Source: Planctomycetota bacterium (GTDB lineage Bacteria; Planctomycetota; PLA2). From it: 64,000 nt of DNA. The stretch's first letter is position 1. Each line of letters starts with the position of its first letter. Below the pieces are notes generated by a model. The model ran no database searches. It saw nothing but the letters and a program-made list of their open reading frames with translations, and was not told the DNA's origin. The translations under genes were made by a program, and so were the position numbers. Location of the stretch: assembly GCA_021776785.1 (NCBI GenBank), contig JAJFFF010000022.1, positions 20,806 to 84,805 of the forward strand. Direction: 5' to 3'. This document shows, one piece after another, positions 33,629 through 44,444 of this stretch.

Positions 33629-34480
33629 ATGAGCCGAATCGAAATCACATCTCTCGCTCTTTTGCTGTTTGCGACGATTGCGCAGGCGACGCCGTTGGGC
33701 GATGCCAAGGAGCACTTCGCCGCCGGCCGGTTCCAAGAGGCGATCAAGGCTGCGGAAACCGTCGCGGAAAAAGACGCCGACTACGCGCGTGCGCAGTATC
33801 TGCGTGGCGAGATCGCGCTGATGCTCGACGATGTCGAACAAGCGACGACATCGTTTCGGAGCGCGCTTAAGGTCAAGCCGAAGGCGGAGCCGATCCTGAC
33901 GGGCTTGGGGCGCGCGCTCCTCGCCGCTGAAGAGTACGCCGAAGCCAAAGAGGTTTTGGGGCGTGCAGTGAAAGCGAAGCCGACGTCGGCGCGCGCCCAC
34001 TGTTTTTTGGGGATCGCGACGCAACACGACACGCTCGGCGCTAAGGGCAAGAAATCGATCGATAAGGGGCTCAAGCTCGGCGGCGACGATCCGGTGATCA
34101 CGCAGGCCGCCGTGTTGTTTTATCTGGGCGAGAACAAGCTGAAGAAGGCGACGCAGGTCGCCGACCGCTTTCGCAAAAAGAACAAGAAGCACCCGCTCGG
34201 TTACTTCTTAAGAGCGCTGGCGCTGGAGCGGTCGGAAAAATACGACGACGCGATCGAGGCGTACCAAAAAGCGATCGCGCTCGACGAACACTTCCTCGAC
34301 GCTCACAAGAACCTAGCCATCCTGTGCATCGCGCAAAACCCGCTCTACAAAAACAAGAAGCGCACGCAGATTGCGATGAAGCATTTCGAGAGCTATCGCA
34401 AGCTGGGCGGCAAGGACCCGGCACTCATCCAGATCCACGAAACGCTCAAAAAATTCATCGGACAGATCACCGGCGGGTAA
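33629..34480 (+). CDS. Exported TPR-repeat protein
   Basis: From ATG 33629 (Shine-Dalgarno AAGGAAGGA) the protein has 283 residues and a signal peptide (LALLLFATIAQA). It then has at least five tetratricopeptide repeats (AKEHFAAGRFQEAIKAAET, AQYLRGEIALMLDDVEQATT, GLGRALLAAEEYAEAKEVLG, RALALERSEKYDDAIEAYQK). It is probably a periplasmic scaffold acting with the ECF module 3 products, which lie 41 bp upstream. The frame extending back to 32519 is antisense-like noise in the preceding gene and was cut at this start. Confidence 0.85.
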   Translation: MSRIEITSLALLLFATIAQATPLGDAKEHFAAGRFQEAIKAAETVAEKDADYARAQYLRGEIALMLDDVEQATTSFRSALKVKPKAEPILTGLGRALLAAEEYAEAKEVLGRAVKAKPTSARAHCFLGIATQHDTLGAKGKKSIDKGLKLGGDDPVITQAAVLFYLGENKLKKATQVADRFRKKNKKHPLGYFLRALALERSEKYDDAIEAYQKAIALDEHFLDAHKNLAILCIAQNPLYKNKKRTQIAMKHFESYRKLGGKDPALIQIHETLKKFIGQITGG

Positions 34481-34503
34481 CGTTCCGGCCGCGTCGCCAA
34501 AGG

Positions 34504-35070
34504 TCAGTGGAGTTGCGTGCCGGGGAGGCCGGATTCAAGGATCGACTTCGCGATCGGCGACGGTCGCTCGCGCAGATAGGGGACGTCCGCCAGCCATAGG
34601 ATGCATCGCTCTGGATTCGCATCGATGCCCGCCTCGGCCAGTGCGACGAATTCCTGTGGAACCCAACTGATCAAGTAACCCGTGAACTGTACGAATCGCC
34701 CGGAGCCCGCGCCGTCGTCCTCGGTCACATAGCCGAGCCAAGTGTCCCAAGGCGGCGTGTTGTCGTCGTCGAAAAAACCCCGGCTCTCCTGCCGCGCCGC
34801 TCCATCGGATAAGTTGGAGTCCGGGTCGTATGCCAGCAACCGTCCGTTCGCCGTCCCTGATGTTAATCCCGCACGAGTGAGTGCAGAGCGCCGGCGAGTG
34901 AGCGCCGACTCCACGACGTCTTCGAACTTCCGCCCAAACGGATGGGGCGCGCACGAAGCCGTCCTAAGGCTCTTCGCGGGTTCTTCCAGAACCGCGTGTC
35001 GGGCGCACCACACCACCGTCTCGGCAAGTCCCATTCGAAAAGCCGACAGGGAGAACGCGGGTTCGTTCAT
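34504..35070 (-). CDS. Uncharacterised soluble protein
   Basis: The 188-residue frame has features of a conserved family: LLAYDPDSNLSDGAA, then FFDDDNTPPWDTWLGYV, YLISWVPQEFVALAEAGIDA and NPERCILWL. The WDTW...SWVP...NPE-x-CI-x-W pattern is familiar from uncharacterised proteins scattered in bacteria, with no known function. There is no signal peptide or membrane helix. It converges with the TPR gene, with a 23-bp gap. The amino-acid pattern argues that this is a real gene rather than a shadow. Confidence 0.7.
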   Translation of the reverse strand: MNEPAFSLSAFRMGLAETVVWCARHAVLEEPAKSLRTASCAPHPFGRKFEDVVESALTRRRSALTRAGLTSGTANGRLLAYDPDSNLSDGAARQESRGFFDDDNTPPWDTWLGYVTEDDGAGSGRFVQFTGYLISWVPQEFVALAEAGIDANPERCILWLADVPYLRERPSPIAKSILESGLPGTQLH

Positions 35071-35161
35071 AGGCCCATCCTAGGGGTGAGTTGTGAGCTA
35101 AGGAAACAGCGTCATCATCCAGAAGACTCCGAAGAAAGAAATCCGCACGCAGACAAAATGA

Positions 35162-35953
35162 AGAGGAGCTTCGCGCGGTATTAGCTTCATCGCTACTCCT
35201 CTCTCCGCTTCCGTTCGAGCGCGGCCTTCTGCAGGGCGCGGCGTTTTTGTTTGGCTTGGGCGGTTGCCTGCTTATCTGGGCCTAGCGGCCGCGTGTGCGG
35301 CACCGCTTGCGATCACGAATTACATGTTGCTCGCAGTTCCTGGTGAGTATGGCGTGTACTGGACCCCGTTCGTTCCGTTTCTTTCGCGGGTGTGGACATT
35401 TTGCATGGCGATCCCGACCCTTGTGTGGGGCGCTGCCGCCACGGGGTTTGTCGTCTTTTGCGCGTCCGTTCGATTCACCTTGCGTCGGGAACGTCCGTCT
35501 GTACCCCTTGCGCCTCGCAGCGGTGCGGATCTCAGACGCTTGCTCGGCTTGCTCGTGTTGTATCTCGGTGTGCGCACGGCATCGGTTGCAGCCGTGCTGG
35601 CGGGTCCCTCGGGCAACGTCGGCACCGTTGTGATCACCACGGTTGTCGAGGGCTTGTTGCTGCGCACCGCGTGGGATGTCGTTCCCGCGTTTTTTTGTGG
35701 CGAGCGATGGACGCTTCGTCGCACCGTTTTGGATTCTCGACGACGTAAGCGCCGTGCATTGGCACTCGGGATGACGCTGAGCGGTGCGCGAATCGCCTTC
35801 TACTTCGCGATGAGAACGACCGACGTTTACTGGAATCACCAAGCGTATCTCATTGCCGATACGGTTATAGCTTGCGTCGGGGGAGTTTGGGTCGCGCTTG
35901 CCTATCGCGATCTTGTGACGACGCGATCTGCCGTACTGAACGCCGCGTTCTAA
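35162..35953 (+). CDS. Integral membrane protein, paralogue 1; 5' end lacks a normal start codon
   Basis: The frame is open from 35162 to 35953, but the first ATG/GTG/TTG in it is TTG 35264 (229 residues). Upstream codons 35228-35263 encode SAGRGVFVWLGR, which aligns with MGRGLLLWFKR in paralogue 2 and GDGLWMWKS in paralogue 3, so homology extends before any standard start. Either a rare ATT/ATC start (35180 or 35189) is used or the gene has lost its 5' end. The protein has about five to six hydrophobic helices (for example YLGLAAACAAPLAITNYMLL, FCMAIPTLVWGAAATGFVVF) and a basic stretch RRTVLDSRRRKRRAL. The family is not recognised. A helical membrane protein is certain; its role is unknown. 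Confidence 0.65.
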   Translation, partial: RGASRGISFIATPLSASVRARPSAGRGVFVWLGRLPAYLGLAAACAAPLAITNYMLLAVPGEYGVYWTPFVPFLSRVWTFCMAIPTLVWGAAATGFVVFCASVRFTLRRERPSVPLAPRSGADLRRLLGLLVLYLGVRTASVAAVLAGPSGNVGTVVITTVVEGLLLRTAWDVVPAFFCGERWTLRRTVLDSRRRKRRALALGMTLSGARIAFYFAMRTTDVYWNHQAYLIADTVIACVGGVWVALAYRDLVTTRSAVLNAAF

Positions 35954-36117
35954 ACCGGTTCGCGTGAGGCGGCGTCGTTCGCGCGAGTCGCGCCATGGAT
36001 CGGCGGACGGCTGCCGCTGCTCAAACCTCAAGACCTCGCCGTAGCGCGAGCGGGCGTATTGGCCCGTACAAGCACATCGCGGAGATCTCTCTCGACGGCC
36101 CCGAACACGCGCGCTCG

Positions 36118-37002
36118 CTATGCGCCGAGCCGCTCGCGGACCATCCCCCCGAACTTTCGCGCCGCGTTGGTCCGGTAGCGCAACAGGCTCCACACGACGC
36201 AAATGTCCCGGCTCGGCCGCGCGCCGGCGAACGGTCGATACACCCGGCGCTTGGACCGGTCCTGTGCTCGCATCATTTCGGGTACGACCGAGACGCCGAG
36301 TCCGTTCGCGACCATCTCCGCGATCGTCGCCAGTTGCGCTCCGCGTGAGACCACCGCCGGTTGGCTGTCGCGTTGCCGGCAAAAACGGGTGACCTGGCCG
36401 GAAAGGCAGTGATCCTCATGCAGCACCAACGTGCGCTGTTTGTCGAATGCTCCCCACGACACCGACTTGCGTCTCGCCAACGCGCTGTCTTGGGGCAGCA
36501 GCACCCACAACGGTTCGGTCGCGATCGTGTCGATGTGCACCGCGCGGTCGTCTTCGAGCGAGGACGTAATCGCGAGATCGAGCTTGCCGTTCACGATGTC
36601 GTCGAGCAGACGGTCCGTAACGTTCTCTTCGATGTGAACCGTCGCGTCCGGATAGCGTTTCGTAAACGCCCGCACCAGCCCCGGCAGGAGAAACGGCGCA
36701 ATCGTCGGAATCGCTCCGACGTGAAGAATCCCGCGCACGGCATCTCGCGTGTCGCTTGCATCGCGCCGCGCATCCACAAGTTCGGCGAGGATGTGTCGCG
36801 CGCGCTTGAGAAATCGCTCGCCCGCCTCCGTCGTCACCACGCCGCGCGCAAGCCGATCGAACAACGTCGTCCCCAGCTCGGTCTCCAGCTTCTTGATCTG
36901 CTGGCTTACCGAAGGCTGTGCGACGTGAAGTCGTTCCGCGGCTCGTGAAACGCTTCCTGCTTCCGCCACCGCGACGACGTACTCGAGTTGCCGGATCTCC
37001 AT
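36118..37002 (-). CDS. oxyR: OxyR-type LysR family peroxide sensor
   Basis: The 294-residue LysR regulator has an N-terminal helix-turn-helix (GSVSRAAERLHVAQPSVSQQIKKLE). The effector domain contains HEDHCLSGQVTRFC, placing cysteines at residues 199 and 208. These are exactly the two redox-active positions of E. coli OxyR, where disulfide formation by H2O2 switches the protein on. It is divergent from katG with a 135-bp spacer that contains an OxyR-type half-operator at 37046. It should activate katG and repress itself. The start ATG 37002 fits the family length. Confidence 0.93.
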   Translation of the reverse strand: MEIRQLEYVVAVAEAGSVSRAAERLHVAQPSVSQQIKKLETELGTTLFDRLARGVVTTEAGERFLKRARHILAELVDARRDASDTRDAVRGILHVGAIPTIAPFLLPGLVRAFTKRYPDATVHIEENVTDRLLDDIVNGKLDLAITSSLEDDRAVHIDTIATEPLWVLLPQDSALARRKSVSWGAFDKQRTLVLHEDHCLSGQVTRFCRQRDSQPAVVSRGAQLATIAEMVANGLGVSVVPEMMRAQDRSKRRVYRPFAGARPSRDICVVWSLLRYRTNAARKFGGMVRERLGA

Positions 37003-37045
37003 GCACGCCAGCGTAAGCGCGCGCGCGGTTGGAGGCGAGCAATCT

Positions 37046-37060
37046 ATAGGCCATGCCTAT
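37046..37060. promoter_or_regulatory. OxyR-type operator element in the oxyR-katG spacer
   Basis: ATAGGCCATGCCTAT is a perfect palindrome around its centre and has the form ATAG-N7-CTAT known for OxyR recognition. Downstream, after a 7-nt gap, CATCGGTGGCATAGGC is a weaker candidate second element, and TGCCA-N4-TGGCA is another local inverted repeat. The location suits control of both divergent genes. Confidence 0.7.
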
Positions 37061-37113
37061 CGGTGCCATCGGTGGCATAGGCTTGAGGAGGGCCCGGGCG
37101 CGGGGTCCAATGA

Positions 37114-39309
<2,196 letters not shown>

Positions 39310-39330
39310 TCGGCAACGAAGACGAACGAG

Positions 39331-39370
39331 AAAGAGGGTTACGACCTTACGGGCGTAGCCCTCTTTTTTT
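39331..39370 (+). terminator. Rho-independent terminator of katG
   Basis: The stem AAAGAGGGTTACG pairs with CGTAGCCCTCTTT (one mismatch) around an 8-10 nt loop and is followed by a T-run of at least seven. Confidence 0.92.
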
Positions 39371-39413
39371 GCCGAGGTGATTCGGACGACGTTTCGAGTC
39401 TTAGACTGGCGTG

Positions 39414-40211
39414 ATGAGGCGTCGCCAAGCATCGTTTTCGGTCTTGCCCATCATGGGACGTGGGCTGCTGCTTTGGTTTAAGCGTGCGCCGCTCCATCTT
39501 GGGATCGCTGCTGGATGCGCCGCTCCGGTCGCCGTGGCGAACTATCAATGGGTGCTCGTCGAAGGGTGGCCCGGATTGCGTTTCTTCGAGCGCGAACCTT
39601 CGTATTGGACGTTTGCGGGACAATTGATCTCCGAAATGCCGCTCCTTGTCTGGGGCGTTCCGGCCACGTCGTTTTGGATTCACTTTCTCGTGGCCCAACG
39701 TGTCGTTAGTCTGCCCAGCAATCGGCCTCCGGGCGTTGCGCGTCAACGCACCGCACGCGAGATAGTCAGGCCGATCGGATTCATGGTCGGCTACCTGGTC
39801 GTGCGGGTCGTAGCGATCCTCGCGATCCTGACATCAGAATCGCAGTTCGGGATTGTGGTCTATGGCCTCGTCGAATGCGCGCTGGTCACGCCGTTCTTCG
39901 TAGCGATCCCAGCCTTGCTGCTTCATCGCACGCATCCGTTGCGGCGCAGCGTCGCTCTCGTGCGGCGCAAGGCCGCGCGCATATTCGCCGTGCTAGCATC
40001 TCTGGTCACGCTGCGGCTGTTGCTGTTCATCGCGCTTCAATCGGAATCTTCTCCCGAGGTAGAGGGCCACATCTATTGGGTCCACCAGTCGTGGCTCGCT
40101 GCGGACGTCGTATTCGCTTCGCTGAGCGGCGTGTGGGCCACGCTTATCTACGTCGACCTCGATCGCTACGTGGGTGGACTCGACACAGCCGACGTGGCGG
40201 AGTCGTTCTAG
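39414..40211 (+). CDS. Integral membrane protein, paralogue 2
   Basis: The 265-residue protein from ATG 39414 has about six predicted helices (LHLGIAAGCAAPVAVANYQWVLV, WTFAGQLISEMPLLVWGVPATSF, RPIGFMVGYLVVRVVAILAIL, YGLVECALVTPFFVAIPALLL, IFAVLASLVTLRLLLFIALQ, LAADVVFASLSGVWATLIYVDL). A basic loop LRRSVALVRRKAARI is shared in position with paralogues 1 and 3, and the C-terminal 'YVDLDRYVGGLDTADVAESF' matches the 'YQRLRLEHEGVDVAG' tail of paralogue 3. No transporter or enzyme motif is visible. The family appears to be lineage-specific or poorly described. Confidence 0.8.
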   Translation: MRRRQASFSVLPIMGRGLLLWFKRAPLHLGIAAGCAAPVAVANYQWVLVEGWPGLRFFEREPSYWTFAGQLISEMPLLVWGVPATSFWIHFLVAQRVVSLPSNRPPGVARQRTAREIVRPIGFMVGYLVVRVVAILAILTSESQFGIVVYGLVECALVTPFFVAIPALLLHRTHPLRRSVALVRRKAARIFAVLASLVTLRLLLFIALQSESSPEVEGHIYWVHQSWLAADVVFASLSGVWATLIYVDLDRYVGGLDTADVAESF

Positions 40212-40219
40212 TGCGCACA

Positions 40220-40255
40220 AAAATAGCCGGCAGGGCTGTTCACGCCCTGCCGGCT
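40220..40255 (-). terminator. Rho-independent terminator of the Ig-like lipoprotein gene
   Basis: A perfect 12-bp stem (AGCCGGCAGGGC, 40225-40236, with 40244-40255) has a 7-nt loop. On the minus strand it is followed by ATTTTTGTG, fitting termination of the leftward gene ending at 40275. Confidence 0.9.
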
Positions 40256-40274
40256 TCGTCGTGATCTGGTTGCT

Positions 40275-42404
40275 TTAATCGTCGATTGTGAACGGGATTT
40301 CGAGGCGGTTGATGACCGCTCTTGCTCCCGTGAAGAAGTTGGCGTTGAGTACCGCTTCGTAGCGGATGAACCGGAGGCCATCCACCGCGTTGATGTCTTG
40401 CGTGAACGGCACATCATCCACGATTCCATCCGCCGATCCGGACCAACGCCACGTCACCGACGCGCCGCCGTCTTGCACCGTCGGGCGCAGAAGCGGTGCG
40501 AAGAAGTCCGGCGACTCCACGCCCGTGTCGTAGTAACGCGATGTCGCCACCGACCTCAGCTTTGCGAGTTCGAACTCCATGATCGTTGTCGCGGCCGAGG
40601 GGTTCGAGACTGCTGCCGACGGCGCCGGCACGAGCGCGTTGCTTCCAAAGATGCCGTCCGCGCGCCGCAGGCCAAACGTCGTGTTCTGGTTGCACGAACC
40701 GGTGAAGATCGTGATGCAGTTGCACGTCGGCGCCCCGCCAACTTGCGTGACGCCCAAGAAGTTGCGGCTCGTCTGGAACGTTCCGCCTTCGCTCGCTTCC
40801 ACGTCCACGATCAGATCGTTGACGCCGTCATAGGCGAAGAACGTGTCGAACGCCGGCCAGTCCTGGAACCCATCGTTTAGGTTCCCGCCATTGATCTCCG
40901 CCGATTGGGCGATGCTGTAGCCGGTCGGGTTGACGACGGTCACAAACCCATTCACGTCGAATTGATCCGAGAGGCCGCCGGTCGCGAAGCCCGTCCCGGT
41001 CTTTTTGTGGCCCAGCCGCAACGTGACGCTCGGGTACGTCGTTGCAAACGTTGCGTCGCTTTCGGGACCCCAGCCCGCGCGAATGATCGTTCCCGCGCCG
41101 CCGACTTCTGTCTGGCGATACAGGTTGAGTTGGCGCCGGCCCGCCGCGGTCGGCGGGTTGGGCGGTACGGCCGGAAGGTCCGGCCCGATGAGCGGGTTCG
41201 CGCCGGGACAGTAATCCTCTTCGCCGATCACACGCCCAAAAGGCACGAGCGGGGGCGACGGAGACGGAGCGGTTTGGGGGCGGTTGATGCTTAGTGCAAT
41301 CCCTCCCGCCGTGATCGCGCGCACGTCCACGGTCGCGAGACGCGTCGTGATCGGTTGCGAAACGATCGAGAACGGAAACGTCGCGTCGTCGCTCCACACC
41401 GCGTCCGTGAGCGCCGGATCGCGCGCGCTCGTTGTGTCAAACGCCTCCGTGATCACACCGGTGTTGGGGGAGTTGGGATTGAACGCGGTGGTGAACGTCT
41501 GCAGGAACGTGAAGTTTTGAATGGAGTTGCCGGCGAGATCGCGCGGGAGTGTCCCCGGCGTGAACTTCGTCGGATCGGTCGGGTCGATAAAGTTGACCTG
41601 AATTTTGAACGGACCCTGCCCGAATCCGAACACCGGAACCATCGTGACGCGCTTCAGCGAGCCATCGAAGAATACGGCCGACGGGATGTTGTCCTGAAAC
41701 GCCGGCGACGTCGCCGTGGCGTTGGTTAGGAATACGTTCTCGCCCAGCGCGAACGTGGCCGGGTTGATCGGTTCGGAAAACTCCATCGTCACGGCCGCGT
41801 CGGACGGAATCTGGCCGAGTCCGTTGGGGCCGGGCGTGAACTCGAGTCCGACGATGCCCGGCGGACCCGGGTTTGGATCGTTCCAACCGGACCCGGTCGT
41901 GAACGCGCTCGAAAGAACCGACGATGCCGTCGAGCCGTTGACGAGCGACAACGCGATCGGGTTGCCCTCGATGCTCTTTACGAACCGCGTGGCCGGTCGA
42001 TTGTCTCCAGCCTGGTGCAGCGGAATTTCGACTCGGATTTGAATGCCCGCTTCGAAGCCGCTTGCGTTGTCTTCGCGAGCCTGCGTGATGGTCGGGTCGA
42101 ACTCGATCACGTTGCCGGAGATTAAGAACGCTCCCTTGGGCCGCGATTGAAAGTTCGCGCCGGTTCGCACGAGGATCGACTGGTCGGTGACCGAGTCCGG
42201 GTCGACCGTCGTCGAGAAAATGATGCGAATGACGTCGTTGCGTGCGACTGCACTTTCCCCGTCGCCGGGTTCGATGCGGACCAACGCCAAGTCTTCTGGA
42301 TCAAAGCTCGCGTCGGCGCCGCCGCCGCCCGAGCATCCAGCGCCAAAGCCGGCCAATCCTGCTACCAGGACGCCAGCGAAGCGCTTGGGCCATCCCCAAT
42401 ACAT
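40275..42404 (-). CDS. Large lipoprotein with SbsA/Big_5-type Ig-like domains
   Basis: ATG 42404 has a GGAG Shine-Dalgarno and yields 709 residues with lipobox GAGC (about Cys22) followed by a Gly stretch. At least two Big_5-like domains are visible: 'RIEPGDGESAVARNDVIRII' with 'VTDQSILVRT', and 'GQIPSDAAVTMEFSEPINPA' with 'ENVFLTN'. Between them is a third, weaker copy. The C-terminal 350 residues have no recognisable domain and contain a Cys cluster (TCNCITIFTGSC). It is probably a surface or outer-membrane structural lipoprotein. The longer frame from 42572 starts in non-coding sequence. Confidence 0.82.
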   Translation of the reverse strand: MYWGWPKRFAGVLVAGLAGFGAGCSGGGGADASFDPEDLALVRIEPGDGESAVARNDVIRIIFSTTVDPDSVTDQSILVRTGANFQSRPKGAFLISGNVIEFDPTITQAREDNASGFEAGIQIRVEIPLHQAGDNRPATRFVKSIEGNPIALSLVNGSTASSVLSSAFTTGSGWNDPNPGPPGIVGLEFTPGPNGLGQIPSDAAVTMEFSEPINPATFALGENVFLTNATATSPAFQDNIPSAVFFDGSLKRVTMVPVFGFGQGPFKIQVNFIDPTDPTKFTPGTLPRDLAGNSIQNFTFLQTFTTAFNPNSPNTGVITEAFDTTSARDPALTDAVWSDDATFPFSIVSQPITTRLATVDVRAITAGGIALSINRPQTAPSPSPPLVPFGRVIGEEDYCPGANPLIGPDLPAVPPNPPTAAGRRQLNLYRQTEVGGAGTIIRAGWGPESDATFATTYPSVTLRLGHKKTGTGFATGGLSDQFDVNGFVTVVNPTGYSIAQSAEINGGNLNDGFQDWPAFDTFFAYDGVNDLIVDVEASEGGTFQTSRNFLGVTQVGGAPTCNCITIFTGSCNQNTTFGLRRADGIFGSNALVPAPSAAVSNPSAATTIMEFELAKLRSVATSRYYDTGVESPDFFAPLLRPTVQDGGASVTWRWSGSADGIVDDVPFTQDINAVDGLRFIRYEAVLNANFFTGARAVINRLEIPFTIDD

Positions 42405-42710
42405 AGTCCACTCCTTCGGTTCCCGTACCCGATTTCTGACCTGTGCGCGCGAGTACGCGCGGAGCGAACAACCGACACTGCTAACGCAAGCCGCGTTCCG
42501 CTTGAATGACGGGCCGCTTGAATGACGGGCGACTGTCAAATCTGGGGCGTGTTCTCGCCCGATCGCGTGCACTCTCGTACGAGTTACGCGACGCGCGTGC
42601 GCGCACGCACGCTCCCCGGCGTGCGACTTGGCTCAAACCGCTCACGAAAAAACGCGGGGCTGGGCGGCCCCGCGTTCGGTATCGAGTTGTTGGCTTGCGA
42701 ACGATGCGAC
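42405..42710. other. 306-bp intergenic stretch with a short direct repeat
   Basis: No coding frame is supported. The decapentamer CGCTTGAATGACGGG occurs twice in direct succession (42500-42514 and 42516-42530). The promoter of the Ig-like lipoprotein must lie at the left end, but no clear consensus was found. The terminator of the DinB operon lies at the right end. Confidence 0.55.
42640..42676 (-). terminator. Rho-independent terminator of the ArsR-SRPBCC-DinB operon
   Basis: The stem AACGCGGGG (42651-42659) pairs with CCCCGCGTT (42668-42676). On the minus strand it is followed by a T-run (TTTTTCGTG). Confidence 0.88.
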
Positions 42711-43211
42711 CTAGGCGAACGGGTCGACGTCGGCGGTCGGGCCGTAGACCGACGGGACCGCTTCGCCGATCGAACGCAGGTACGTCGAGAGCTGGCCGCG
42801 GTGGTGGTAGGTGTGGTTGAACAGGAACGAGCGGATCGCGACCGCGCGCGGCATCGCCATGATTTCCTGATCGCCCTTCTTGAGGCTCCACATTTCGCCT
42901 GCGCGGGGGCCGAGCGACGAGAGCCAATCCTTGGTCGCGGCGTAGGCTTCATCGTGCATCTTCAAGAGCTCGGCGCGCGTCGCGGGGCCTTCGTTCGGCT
43001 CGGGACGATCGTTGATATCGAAACCGTCGCCGCCCAAGATCTGCGTCATTTGGGCGCCGGCGCCCGCGATGTGGCCGCAGAGTTGGCCGAGCGACATCCC
43101 TTTTTCGTGCGGACGCCAACCGTATTTCGCTTCGGGCGCTGCTTCGAGCAACGCACGCGTGGATTGCGATTCCATCTCCAACTCGGCCAAGTAGCCTTCC
43201 ATCATGTTCAT
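42711..43211 (-). CDS. DinB family protein
   Basis: The 166-residue four-helix-bundle protein has the three-His metal site of the family (LCGHIAGAGAQM near residue 45; NHTYHHRGQLSTYLRSIG near 130). It ends with the common SVYGPTADVDPF tail. DinB proteins are often thiol-dependent transferases or damage-inducible proteins of unclear substrate. ATG 43211 has a good Shine-Dalgarno (AGGAGAAC). It is the last gene of an ArsR-SRPBCC-DinB operon, an arrangement seen repeatedly in bacteria; the substrate is unknown. Confidence 0.9.
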   Translation of the reverse strand: MNMMEGYLAELEMESQSTRALLEAAPEAKYGWRPHEKGMSLGQLCGHIAGAGAQMTQILGGDGFDINDRPEPNEGPATRAELLKMHDEAYAATKDWLSSLGPRAGEMWSLKKGDQEIMAMPRAVAIRSFLFNHTYHHRGQLSTYLRSIGEAVPSVYGPTADVDPFA

Positions 43212-43262
43212 TTCGTTCTCCTCTTCCTCGTTATGGATGTGACTCGGATTGGTTGCGGCGTT

Positions 43263-43709
43263 TTAGCGCAACGCGGTCGCTTCGATGCGATCGCACTGGG
43301 CTGACCAGCCCTTGCTTACGCCTTCGTGGGCCGCGTCGGGAATCATACCGAACGCCTCGTGAACGAGGCGCAACACGGTGCCGTCACCGTCCGCTTCGAG
43401 GCGGTACTGCACGTTGTTTACGACCGCGTTCGACATGAACAACGGGCCGGTGAGTTCCAGCAGCGTCGGCGCTTTGATCGCTTGCACGTGCGCCCACAGG
43501 TGTCCGTTGTTGTCGCCGAGATCGCGCCACCAGCGGCCGCCAGGGAATGGTTCGAACTTGAACTGCAGACTTTCGCCGTCCGCGTTCGTGCCCGACGTGA
43601 GTTCTTCTAAGATGGCGTCAAACACCGTTTGTATGGGCGCGGCGATGCGCTTCTCGCGGTCGATTCGGAGTTCGAGATGTTTGAGTTCGGCGGGGAGTGT
43701 GCTGCTCAT
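43263..43709 (-). CDS. SRPBCC (AHSA1-like) domain protein
   Basis: From ATG 43709 the protein has 148 residues. The family pattern is clear: LELRIDREKRIAAPIQTVFDAI, FEPFPGGRWWRDLGDNNGHLW, APTLLELTGPLFM and a final helix GVSKGWSAQCDRIEATAL. It should bind a hydrophobic ligand. The frame extends upstream to 43847, but that part overlaps the arsR gene end and has basic, low-complexity translation. It is in the same operon as arsR-like and dinB-like genes and is presumably controlled by the ArsR protein. Confidence 0.88.
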   Translation of the reverse strand: MSSTLPAELKHLELRIDREKRIAAPIQTVFDAILEELTSGTNADGESLQFKFEPFPGGRWWRDLGDNNGHLWAHVQAIKAPTLLELTGPLFMSNAVVNNVQYRLEADGDGTVLRLVHEAFGMIPDAAHEGVSKGWSAQCDRIEATALR

Positions 43710-43770
43710 TCGATTCTCGCTTCGTCTTCTTTTGGGCTTCGTCTTCGGGTGGGATTTTTTTCTTGTTTGG

Positions 43771-44124
43771 TTAGCGCGATCGCCGGGGCTTGCGCTTTTT
43801 TTTGTGCTTGGCTTCGGCGCGGCGCTGGATCGAATCCAGTTGCGCATCCCAAAATCGCTCGAACTTGGCGATCCATGCGTGAATCGGTTCGAGCGAGCGC
43901 GGGTTTGCGGAATAAAAGCGATGCCGGCCCTCTCGTCTTACGCTCACCAGATCGACCTCCCGGAGCACGCGCAGGTGTTTCGACACCGACGGTTGATCGA
44001 GCGCGAGCTCTGTGACCACGTCGTTGACCACGCGCTCCGTTTCGCACAAGAGCTCAAAAATCGCGCGCCGTCGCGGCTCAGCGATCGCGTTGTACACATC
44101 CGAGTTGGTTGCCGCGCGGGCCAT
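43771..44124 (-). CDS. ArsR family transcriptional regulator
   Basis: The 117-residue winged-helix repressor shows AIAEPRRRAIFELLCETERV, the recognition helix region LALDQPSVSKHLRVLREVDLV and the wing VRREGRHRFYSANP. No Cys metal site of the ArsR/SmtB type is present, so it belongs to the metal-independent subgroup that is typically paired with SRPBCC proteins. It ends in a Lys/Arg-rich tail. The start codon coincides with the predicted transcription start (promoter at 44131-44158), so the mRNA may be leaderless. The protein probably represses its own operon by binding the palindromic promoter. Confidence 0.92.
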   Translation of the reverse strand: MARAATNSDVYNAIAEPRRRAIFELLCETERVVNDVVTELALDQPSVSKHLRVLREVDLVSVRREGRHRFYSANPRSLEPIHAWIAKFERFWDAQLDSIQRRAEAKHKKKRKPRRSR

Positions 44125-44158
44125 GACAAAAATATATGCCGATTACGGAATATGTCAA
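44124..44158 (-). promoter_or_regulatory. Sigma-70-type promoter with overlapping palindrome for the arsR operon
   Basis: On the minus strand a perfect -35 TTGACA (44158-44153) and a -10 TATATT (44136-44131) are separated by 16 bp. The expected start point is about 44124, the A of the ATG. The same stretch is an imperfect palindrome (GACATATTCC ... TATTTTTGTC) that would suit the ArsR dimer. Confidence 0.75.
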
Positions 44159-44412
44159 GCGACCGCGCCGACGCCCGGGTGGGAGAGCGGGAGAGACGGC
44201 GCCTGCTCGGTGAACGCCACCATGAGCGTGCGCATCATGTTGTTGCGATGCGGCGCCGCGTGTTCGTGGATCATCGCGTTGGCTCCAAAGTGCAGCAGCG
44301 CGATCCGCGGCGACCCTTCGTTTTGCAGCACGCGGCCGTTCACGCCGCGGCAATCCGGATGCGGGGGCGGGGACCATTCCGGGCGAGAGAAAGAGCGAAT
44401 GGCAAGCGTCAT
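44155..44412 (-). pseudogene. Possible remnant of a cupin protein with internal deletion
   Basis: The 85-residue frame starts MTLAIRSFSRPEWSPPPHPD and continues CRGVNGRVL, RIALLHFGANAMIHEHAAPH. This follows the first half of a small cupin family (metal-binding His region HEH). It then jumps to MMRTLMVAF, which looks like the family's last strand, so the middle of the barrel seems missing. This rests on memory of the family pattern only. It may also be a short intact gene. It shares the promoter region of the arsR operon, reading in the same direction. Confidence 0.35.
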
Positions 44413-44444
44413 AACACCAGCGTGTCAACCGCGGTTGCGCGGCC

